Program-made: the position numbers and the translations under genes
Shown: piece after piece, positions 1 to 5,074 of the stretch
How the letters are laid out: the number at the start of each line of letters is the position of its first letter
How positions within the stretch are numbered: position 1 is the stretch's first letter
Notes under the pieces: model-generated
Databases searched by the model: none
What the model saw: the letters and a program-made list of their open reading frames with translations, nothing else
Told to the model about the DNA's origin: nothing
Source of the DNA: DAOPXV01 sp035352535
GTDB taxonomy: Bacteria > Muiribacteriota > UBA9980
Assembly (NCBI GenBank): GCA_964545075.1
Contig: CAZJFS010000204.1
Span: forward strand, 1-7,314
DNA length: 7,314 nt
Reading direction: 5' to 3'

Positions 1-285
1 AAAAGCGCCAAATTTAGTGTTTATCTTTAAAGTTGATTGACCGCCGCTCTGCGGGATGTCGTCGTTGTTTCTATGCCCTTTTAAAACGTATAAAGCATGT
101 TCTATGCCGGTTTCGGCCACGAAATGAGCTATGTTGGCGTCAAGATAAGTAAAAGATGACGTCGCTTCCTGGCGCATCATCATAACGATCGTATATCCGA
201 ATAAAAATAGAATGGCGACCATGAAAAGAACATATACTAAAGCGAAGCCTGCCGTTTTTTTCAGTGAATTTATCTTAGCTATCAT
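1..285 (-). CDS. Minor pilin / pseudopilin, PilX- or GspK-like (3' end beyond window)
   Basis: The first 95 codons are present and the frame is still open at base 1. The N-terminus is a class III (prepilin-type) signal: a short basic leader with Lys9-Lys10, then Gly13 followed by Phe14, where prepilin peptidase would cut. About 20 hydrophobic residues follow (FALVYVLFMVAILFLFGYTI). As in PilX and GspK proteins, and unlike major pilins, the fifth mature residue is not glutamate (it is Tyr). The next part, with RQEATSSFTYLDANIAHFVAETGIEHAL, has the amphipathic helix and the A-E-x-G-I-E-x-A-L signature of PilX_N/GspK families. Inferred role: a tip or priming subunit of a type IV pilus or type II secretion pseudopilus in the inner membrane. 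The start is supported by AGGAG at 295-299, nine bases upstream of ATG. It lies downstream of flagellin but has its own promoter. PilX and GspK cannot be separated without the missing C-terminal part. Confidence 0.72.
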   Translation of the reverse strand, partial: MIAKINSLKKTAGFALVYVLFMVAILFLFGYTIVMMMRQEATSSFTYLDANIAHFVAETGIEHALYVLKGHRNNDDIPQSGGQSTLKINTKFGAF

Positions 286-304
286 AATGAACCGCTCCTA
301 TCGC

Positions 305-330
305 GTTCAAACTTTATGAAATGTCTGAAC
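305..330 (-). promoter_or_regulatory. Leader hairpin just upstream of the minor pilin ribosome-binding site
   Basis: On the minus-strand RNA, GUUCAGAC (323-330) can pair with GUUUGAAC (305-312), giving an 8-bp stem with one G-U wobble and a 10-base loop. It ends five bases before the AGGAG ribosome-binding site (295-299), so it could affect ribosome access or mRNA stability. A chance stem of this size is quite possible, and no regulatory family was recognised. Confidence 0.25.
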
Positions 331-386
331 TTAAAAATGCCGCTTCGTCATATGCATCCGTATAAAATAAATAAAGTGCCACTCTT

Positions 387-415
387 ATTTTAACAAATAC
401 TAAAATATAAGTCAA
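387..415 (-). promoter_or_regulatory. Sigma-70-like promoter for the minor pilin gene
   Basis: Minus strand TTGACT (410-415) and TAAAAT (387-392) are separated by 17 bases. The -35 matches TTGACA at 5 of 6 positions and the -10 matches TATAAT at 5 of 6, at optimal spacing. Transcription would start near 380, giving a leader of about 95 bases. The promoter lies just beyond the flagellin terminator, which suggests that the pilin gene is transcribed independently of flagellin. Confidence 0.6.
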
Positions 416-440
416 GCCTATTTTTTAATGATTTTCAATT

Positions 441-477
441 AAAAGCCGCGCCTTTTAGATATTTATGACGCGGTTTT
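441..477 (-). terminator. Probable rho-independent terminator downstream of flagellin
   Basis: The arms AAAAGCCGCG (441-450) and CGCGGTTTT (469-477) pair as a CCGCG/CGCGG core flanked by A/T pairs, with one bulged base and an 18-base loop. On the minus strand the stem is followed by CTTTTAATT, a short T-run. On the plus strand it is followed by a longer T-rich tract, so its shape is bidirectional. It is the only strong GC hairpin between the flagellin stop and the next promoter. The large loop lowers confidence. Confidence 0.55.
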
Positions 478-632
478 ATATATTATTTTTTTTTAATATA
501 CTTGGATTTCTCGTCGGCCGTATCAACCTGCGCCAGCCATCAAAAACTGCGCATAGTTATAACTTTTCGAAATAAAAGCGTCTCCTCTTGCAATAGCGTA
601 GTCGCAAACAGGCGCATTCATGAAATATTGAA

Positions 633-2204
633 TCATTTGATCAATTGCAATATGCCGCGCTGCCTGGAGTTAGCCTGAGCCAAAATCGAAGTGGCGGCCT
701 GCACCAATATCTGCTGTTTCGTATAATTTGTCATTTCAAGCGAGATATCCGCGTCGCGAATCTTTGATTCGGAAGCCGTCATGTTTTCGTTTTGAACCTG
801 CAAAGTTACATTTGTATGACCGAGGCGGTTCAATATGGCGCCCATGTTAGAACGCATCGTAGCGACATCGCTGATAGCGGCCTGAACTACTTTAAGCGAT
901 ATATTGGCATCTGAGGCGGAGAGAAGTGAAATATCGGAGAGCGATCCGAATTTTGACGAAGCACCCGTACCAATTAATTTCGTATCACATGAACCCATCT
1001 TATAACTTAATGTCTGGTCATAATTTGCGCCGACATGCATCCTGAGCGTGTCGCCGACAGTGAAAGTTATATCAAAAGCATCGGCTCCCGTAGTATCACT
1101 TGTGTGACTTATCTGATCCCCAGGAATGTGGTCGTTGAAAATAACGCCGCCGTACGCGCCGTTGTACATATCCGTTCCGATAGTGAGGCCGTATGCGTCC
1201 GAGCTTACACTTGTCATCTTAAGAACGCTACCTTTGCTGTCATCCGACGACATTGGAATGCCGCCAATATTAGCTTGAGCGTTCGAACCAGTCGCTAAAA
1301 TTCCACCGGCAAGACCAAGTTTATTCCATACGGTAGTATCGCCGCCAGTAAGAACATACGCTGAAGCTCCAACTGTCATATAACCTATAGCGCTGCCATT
1401 TATTCCTCCAGTGGGTGAAGCGACATTGGCGGCATCCGCGTCGATCTTTCCGCTTATCAATGAAAAATTGACAGGACCATCGGTAACGGCTATAACACCG
1501 GTACTGGAATTTTGAGAGTTAATTTTGGCCATTATTGTATTTATGGTATCAGCGGCAAGAATGGTTATCGTGGCACCGTTAATTGTAATGTTGCTAACAT
1601 AACCTGTCGATGGCGGAAAAATTGTCGCACTAAAGAGTTTTGTGCCTGTTATTTGCGCCGGCTCCGCCGTGGATACAACCGAAAGTGTCAAGCTGGTTGA
1701 ATCTCTGATCGTATATGGATTTACAAGAATTTTGACGCTTCCTGATTGTCCCGTGCCAAAAGTCTTGTTGATCGACGCATCAGAAAGTCCCTGTTTCAAA
1801 ACCTTGATTGAATTATATTCCGTATTATTGGATACTTCATCGATCTGGCCGATGAGTTCGCCTGCTTCTTTTGCGATAGACTCGCGATCGGAAGTCGTGA
1901 GAGTCGTGGTAGCTGCTCTTACAGTTAGTTCTTCAAGACGATTGAGCATTTTTCCAACCTGTTCAAGCGCGCCTTCAGCGATCTTAAACAATGAAGAACT
2001 GTCCTGCGTATTTTGAATAGCAGTAGCAAGACCCGTTCTTTGAGCATACATTTTTTCAACTACGGCAAGGCCCGAAGCGTCATCTGAGGCGCTGTTGATA
2101 CGTAAACCCGACGATAATCTTTCGAGCGATCTATCCAGGTCGAGACCCGTTTGACAAAGATGCCTGTTGGCATTTATTGAAGCGATATTAGTGTTAATAA
2201 AAAT
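633..2204 (-). CDS. fliC: Flagellin, apparently with an AUU start codon
   Basis: Flagellin is the main subunit of the flagellar filament. It is exported unfolded by the flagellar type III system and polymerises through its terminal helices. Read from AUU at 2204 the product has 523 residues and begins (f)M-F-INTNIASINANRHL, a textbook flagellin N-terminus. The N-terminal D0/D1 domain spans about 1-140 (LRINSASDDASGLAVVEKM, then AEGALEQVGKMLNRLEELTVRA). The variable middle holds a possible flagellin hook IN-like unit near 205-245 (ITINGATITI...INSQNSSTGVIAVT) and a GAN-Q segment near 393-398. The C-terminal D1/D0 domain covers about 425-523 (RSNMGAILNRLGHTN, ESKIRDADISLEM, ILAQAN). GGAGGG lies 6 bases before the AUU. 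The alternative start, ATG at 2243, adds 13 residues, has no ribosome-binding site and would displace the D0 helix. It is a lone gene, with no fliS, fliD or second flagellin beside it. Function is near certain; the start is inferred. Confidence 0.95.
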   Translation of the reverse strand: MFINTNIASINANRHLCQTGLDLDRSLERLSSGLRINSASDDASGLAVVEKMYAQRTGLATAIQNTQDSSSLFKIAEGALEQVGKMLNRLEELTVRAATTTLTTSDRESIAKEAGELIGQIDEVSNNTEYNSIKVLKQGLSDASINKTFGTGQSGSVKILVNPYTIRDSTSLTLSVVSTAEPAQITGTKLFSATIFPPSTGYVSNITINGATITILAADTINTIMAKINSQNSSTGVIAVTDGPVNFSLISGKIDADAANVASPTGGINGSAIGYMTVGASAYVLTGGDTTVWNKLGLAGGILATGSNAQANIGGIPMSSDDSKGSVLKMTSVSSDAYGLTIGTDMYNGAYGGVIFNDHIPGDQISHTSDTTGADAFDITFTVGDTLRMHVGANYDQTLSYKMGSCDTKLIGTGASSKFGSLSDISLLSASDANISLKVVQAAISDVATMRSNMGAILNRLGHTNVTLQVQNENMTASESKIRDADISLEMTNYTKQQILVQAATSILAQANSRQRGILQLIK

Positions 2205-2210
2205 AAAAAT

Positions 2211-2216
2211 CCCTCC
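2211..2216 (-). promoter_or_regulatory. Shine-Dalgarno sequence that decides the flagellin start
   Basis: GGAGGG on the minus strand is the only strong ribosome-binding site in the flagellin leader. It sits 6 bases before the AUU at 2204 and lies downstream of the in-frame ATG at 2243, so it cannot serve that ATG. Other nearby in-frame codons are ATT and TTT; none is ATG, GTG or TTG. This position is the main evidence for initiation at AUU. Confidence 0.6.
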
Positions 2217-2228
2217 ATAGCTTGTTTG

Positions 2229-2252
2229 AATAATAGCGTCCATGCCATTATT
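2229..2252 (-). promoter_or_regulatory. Flagellin leader hairpin enclosing the upstream ATGs
   Basis: On the minus-strand RNA, AAUAAUGGC (2244-2252) pairs with GCUAUUAUU (2229-2237), giving nine base pairs with one G-U wobble and the six-base loop AUGGAC. The in-frame ATG at 2243 forms the start of the loop, and an out-of-frame ATG (2248) lies inside the left arm. The Shine-Dalgarno sequence 12 bases downstream stays free. The stem is AU-rich and modest, so its stability in vivo is uncertain. Confidence 0.35.
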
Positions 2253-2277
2253 TGCTCGGAAATAAGCTCTTTTAAAA

Positions 2278-2319
2278 AAACTATGCTATACTTTTTCATA
2301 ATAAAGTATAGCATAGTTT
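2278..2319 (-). terminator. Perfect 17-bp inverted repeat; terminator of the outer-membrane protein gene
   Basis: Arms 2278-2294 and 2303-2319 are exact reverse complements over 17 bases with an 8-base loop. On the minus strand the hairpin begins 21 bases past the stop codon of the gene ending at 2341 and runs straight into a T-run (seven consecutive T including the end of the stem), the form of a rho-independent terminator. The stem is AT-rich (4 G/C pairs of 17) but long and perfect. The upstream arm also carries the -10 of the flagellin promoter, so it may additionally be an operator. Confidence 0.72.
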
Positions 2320-2334
2320 CTAGAATTTTTGCAA
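2305..2334 (-). promoter_or_regulatory. Sigma-70-like promoter for flagellin with extended -10
   Basis: Minus strand TTGCAA (2329-2334) and TATACT (2305-2310) are 18 bases apart, and TG one base before the -10 gives an extended TGC-TATACT element. Transcription would start near 2298, inside the terminator loop, so flagellin mRNA would contain only one hairpin arm and would not be terminated there. I found no convincing sigma-28 (FliA) promoter here: a CCGA motif near 2262 has no TAAA at the right distance. That is notable because many flagellin genes are FliA-dependent. Confidence 0.5.
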
Positions 2335-2340
2335 CACAAA

Positions 2341-4017
2341 TCAGAATTTCAACTGAGTTTCTATGTTGACCGAATCGGCTTCGCGACCGGCGAGATTTAA
2401 TATGTGACGCATTTCATAAGTCAGGCTCGATGATTCGGAAATATCGTATCTGGCCTTAATTCCATATATCGAACCGTTGTTTTTAACGCCGGAATAATAA
2501 AGGTTTTTGCGGTCATAATTAAACGAAAGCTTCAACTTTTTATATTCCGTGCCGGTATAATCAACGCCAAGTGAAAGATGGGGCACAAGATAGGGCGCGT
2601 AGTCTTTTTCATAAGAAAGCCTTAGTGTGTAGCTGTCGCTTATTTTCGCCTTTACTTCGTTAAACCAGCCGGAATAACGCTCGCCGTTATCGGCAAGCCT
2701 TATAAGAGCGCGGCCTTTATAATGACGTTCCATTTCATAAAGAGTATCAAAGTAATTTGGAATGTAATTCGAGCCGAATACGCGGAATTCGTTTTTAAAC
2801 GTCAGATCCTGAACTTCCGTTATAAGGCCGGTATGCATACCGCTTCCGAAATTATTAATGGATCCTATCTCTTCGTATATTTTGAATTTCGTGCCGCTGT
2901 TTGAAATGAGCGGTATTCCAAGATGAACCGAACCGACGGAAACATTTTCGTTTTTCCAACCGGTGTTCACCTTGTTGTCGGAAATAAGCTGGGCTCCGAC
3001 GCTAAGTTTATCATGAGGTGTTATTTCGGCTGAAACGCCGTAAATTGCGGGTGAAGCTATGTCATCCACGAAAAATTTGGCCGTATCGTCATATCCAGAA
3101 TTCCATGAAAAAACGCCGCCGACTTTTTTATCGAGGAGGGGATATCTGAGGCTTCCGCAATAGTTTCTAAATATCGCGCCGGAACCGAGCGTCACGTCGT
3201 CAAGCATTTCGATACGAGCATTAAAACGGCTGTTTTCACTGCCATAATAAATGTAATATATCTTTCTGACAAAATCATCGAACGAGTCCCAGTCTCCTTT
3301 TCTAAGCGCGTTGTTCTCGTCGAAATGAAATGTCAGGTCGTAAGCGAAACTGAATTTTTCATACGAAAAGCGAGGAATAAGCCCTAGTTTTGTCCATATT
3401 TTTCTCGCGCCGCTGTTTGAATCCTCCAGCACGTTCGCGCCTACATTAAGATATAAACCCGGAAACCATTTAAGCCTCGATTCGGCGTTTCCGAAATATT
3501 TCGAGAAAAAGCCATCGTTTGAAGCTTTTGTCACGGGCGCGGCGCTTTGTTTTTTCGCCTGTTTTTTTTCGGTTTTCGCAAGCGGATATTCCTCGACGTA
3601 AGAAGTTTCGGCCGTAGCGGCTAACGTTAAAGGTTTTTTCCCGGATGCTTTTTCGTCATCGCCAATTACGACTTTGGTCGAAAGGGTCTCTTCCGAAACG
3701 CTTTCAATTTTAGAAACCTTTTTAGCCTTCTTTTTTGACTTGCTTTTCTTCACTGGCGCCGCGATTTTCCGTCCGGCAGCGGTATCGTCAATTACGGTCG
3801 ACGCGCTCAGGGAGACGGAACTTGTTTTTTTTGATGCTGCCTTCGCGGAGGATTTCGCTTTAACGGCGGTCGAAACCACCTGACCTTTCTTTTTTGAAGA
3901 ATATCCCTTTTTCTTTTTACCGAGCGCGGCGGCGTCGGCTTCGAATATGCTTCCAGAAAAAGTCAAAATGAGCAGAAGAACTAAGAACAGACTAAATCTT
4001 TTGCGGTTTTTGATCAT
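2341..4017 (-). CDS. Outer-membrane beta-barrel (porin-like) protein with lysine-rich periplasmic linker
   Basis: A 558-residue exported protein. Residues 1-29 form a Sec signal peptide (basic KNRKR, hydrophobic FLVLLLILTF, likely signal peptidase I site after A27-D28-A29). Residues 31-170 are low-complexity Lys/Ala/Ser sequence with about 32 lysines in 140 residues, including KSKSKKKAKK at 91-100. Residues about 187-558 look like a beta barrel: alternating aromatic and polar strands, frequent Tyr/Gly/Asn turns, and a final strand ending IETQLKF, whose terminal Phe is the usual signal recognised by the BAM machinery. The segment RKIYYIYYG...LDDVTLGSGAIFRNY (about 251-286) looks conserved in type, but I cannot name the family or substrate. 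The start has GGAG seven to eight bases upstream. It has its own promoter region and terminator, suggesting a single-gene transcript. By inference the linker could contact peptidoglycan or anionic wall polymers. Function beyond an outer-membrane barrel is unknown. Confidence 0.8.
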   Translation of the reverse strand: MIKNRKRFSLFLVLLLILTFSGSIFEADAAALGKKKKGYSSKKKGQVVSTAVKAKSSAKAASKKTSSVSLSASTVIDDTAAGRKIAAPVKKSKSKKKAKKVSKIESVSEETLSTKVVIGDDEKASGKKPLTLAATAETSYVEEYPLAKTEKKQAKKQSAAPVTKASNDGFFSKYFGNAESRLKWFPGLYLNVGANVLEDSNSGARKIWTKLGLIPRFSYEKFSFAYDLTFHFDENNALRKGDWDSFDDFVRKIYYIYYGSENSRFNARIEMLDDVTLGSGAIFRNYCGSLRYPLLDKKVGGVFSWNSGYDDTAKFFVDDIASPAIYGVSAEITPHDKLSVGAQLISDNKVNTGWKNENVSVGSVHLGIPLISNSGTKFKIYEEIGSINNFGSGMHTGLITEVQDLTFKNEFRVFGSNYIPNYFDTLYEMERHYKGRALIRLADNGERYSGWFNEVKAKISDSYTLRLSYEKDYAPYLVPHLSLGVDYTGTEYKKLKLSFNYDRKNLYYSGVKNNGSIYGIKARYDISESSSLTYEMRHILNLAGREADSVNIETQLKF

Positions 4018-4060
4018 ATATAACTCTCCGGTAATTAAAATTTCTAAAAATATATTCAGG

Positions 4061-4098
4061 CTTATATTGAATTATCGGAAAGTTTTTAAATTTTATTA
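4061..4098 (-). promoter_or_regulatory. Promoter region of the outer-membrane protein gene: overlapping sigma-28-like and sigma-70-like elements
   Basis: The minus strand has TCCGATAA (4072-4079), matching 7 of 8 bases of the FliA -10 (GCCGATAA), with TAAT (4095-4098) 15 bases upstream in place of TAAA. The same stretch contains a sigma-70-like pair TTTAAA (4085-4090), 18 bases, TATAAG (4061-4066). Either would give a leader of roughly 40-60 bases before the ATG at 4017. The region is AT-rich, so chance matches are likely for the second pair. Confidence 0.35.
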
Positions 4099-4130
4099 GT
4101 TTTTTTGATTTGAATTAAAAATGATGATAA

Positions 4131-4994
4131 TTAGCGCATAGTATTCCATCTGGGAGTAACGTAACGCGTTTTTTTTAGTTCCTGAAACCGTTTGGCCTCG
4201 GAATTCGAAAGCGAAGTTTTTTCAATACCGGCTTTGAAACTTTCGGAAAAGCCGCGCGCCAGAGCTTCAGATAACGTAAAAAAATCTGGCTTTTGAGAAA
4301 GCCCTTCTATCTCATCGATCGAGCAGACCGAATTTTTAAGGCCGTTTGAAAGCGTAGCAATGAGATCATCATCGGCGAATTTAAGATTTTCAGGCGGCGT
4401 CATGGCCATATAATGAAGTTTGGGATCAAATTCCATAAATATAGTTCCATGCTGTAAAAAACAAGAATTGACTTTATGCTGCGCGGAGCCGCAGAATTTT
4501 TTGCCGTTAACCTTTATTTCTAAAAATGATGGTGAATCGAAACATATCGCGCCTTTGATATTTTCGGATTCGCCGATCTCTTTTCTAACTGACGGATGCA
4601 ATTCTCCGTTTATTGAAAGTTTTGAAAGCCCGCATAAAATAGCATTAGCTACGTGACCGTAGTTTTGAAGGACCGAATCGGAATGAAGGCCCGACGACTT
4701 GTGCACAATCACTGAATACGTAATATCTTTATGATGGAGTACGGCGCGGCCGCCGGTTATCCTGCGGATAGTCTCAAAACCGTTCTTTTTTATAAAATCG
4801 TGGTTGAGCGTCGAATTTTTCTGAAAATAGCCGAACGTCACGCATGACGGGTTAAAAGAATAAAATCTGAGAGTTATCGGATAATCGACCTTTTCGTTTT
4901 CCTCATATTCTTTAAAGATCGCTTCGTCCAGAGCCATTTGTTCAGCGCCGCTCATTTTTGTGAATTCCGGGTTTTCAATCAACCTCATTTTCAT
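4131..4994 (-). CDS. LipM/LplA-family lipoyl/octanoyl transferase
   Basis: A 287-residue cytosolic enzyme of the biotin/lipoate ligase fold, which attaches octanoyl or lipoyl groups to a lysine of lipoyl-domain proteins (GcvH or 2-oxoacid dehydrogenase E2). The family motifs occur in order: RRITGGRAVLHHKDITYSVI at 77-96 (RRxTGGxAVxH), GAICFDSPSFLEI at 148-160, VNGKKFCGSAQ at 162-172 with the conserved Lys, LQHGTI at 180-185, and a C-terminal YVTPRWN. Cys151 in the CFDSPS context corresponds to the acyl-thioester cysteine of Bacillus LipM/LipL. This favours an octanoyltransferase or amidotransferase over ATP-dependent LplA, which also normally carries an extra C-terminal domain not obvious here. 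GGAGG at 5007-5011 lies 12 bases before the ATG, and an in-frame stop rules out closer upstream starts. It is 80 bases after the asparagine synthetase gene and probably co-transcribed. LplA-type scavenging cannot be excluded. Confidence 0.85.
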   Translation of the reverse strand: MKMRLIENPEFTKMSGAEQMALDEAIFKEYEENEKVDYPITLRFYSFNPSCVTFGYFQKNSTLNHDFIKKNGFETIRRITGGRAVLHHKDITYSVIVHKSSGLHSDSVLQNYGHVANAILCGLSKLSINGELHPSVRKEIGESENIKGAICFDSPSFLEIKVNGKKFCGSAQHKVNSCFLQHGTIFMEFDPKLHYMAMTPPENLKFADDDLIATLSNGLKNSVCSIDEIEGLSQKPDFFTLSEALARGFSESFKAGIEKTSLSNSEAKRFQELKKTRYVTPRWNTMR

Positions 4995-5074
4995 TTTGAG
5001 AGACTACCTCCGCTTTTTTTGCTTTGATATATTTTTCGGAAAAAAACGGCGATTTCTTTAATTTAAATATGTCG

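Larger units (their letters stand above)
286..632. other. Gene-free stretch between flagellin and the minor pilin gene
   Basis: This 347-base AT-rich gap carries, in transcription order, the flagellin 3' untranslated region (about 478-632), a hairpin terminator (441-477), a sigma-70-like promoter (387-415) and an approximately 95-base leader for the minor pilin gene, including a small hairpin (305-330). A 32-codon open frame (523-621, minus) exists but has no Shine-Dalgarno sequence or recognisable similarity, so it is not called as a gene. No RNA gene or mobile element was recognised. Confidence 0.6.

Noticed and set aside
523..621. 32-codon minus-strand ORF (begins MNAPVCDYAIARGD) just after flagellin
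   Set aside because: No Shine-Dalgarno before its ATG, no recognisable motif, and it lies in the flagellin 3' untranslated region. An internal AGGAG followed by ATT resembles the flagellin start arrangement but is probably chance.
1035..1298. Plus-strand 87-codon open frame
   Set aside because: Antisense shadow of the flagellin variable domain with no independent support.
1642..2016. Plus-strand 124-codon open frame
   Set aside because: It lies wholly antisense to the conserved N-terminal region of flagellin, has no ribosome-binding site or family motif, and is best explained as a shadow of that gene.
2205..2243. Flagellin start at ATG 2243 (536 residues)
   Set aside because: It would add 13 residues before the canonical INTN start, lacks a ribosome-binding site, and leaves the strong GGAGGG inside the coding sequence. 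Kept only as an alternative.
2246..2275. Sigma-28 promoter before flagellin (TAAAA ... TCCGAGCA)
   Set aside because: The spacing between the TAAA-like and CCGA elements is about 10 bases instead of 15, and the -10 matches only partly.
2278..2319. Invertible or phase-variation switch at the 17-bp repeat
   Set aside because: The 8-base spacer is too short to hold an invertible promoter, and no recombinase is in the window. Terminator plus operator fits better.
4018..4130. Terminator after the LipM-like gene
   Set aside because: Only a 5-bp ATTCA/TGAAT stem without a T-run was found, so none is called.
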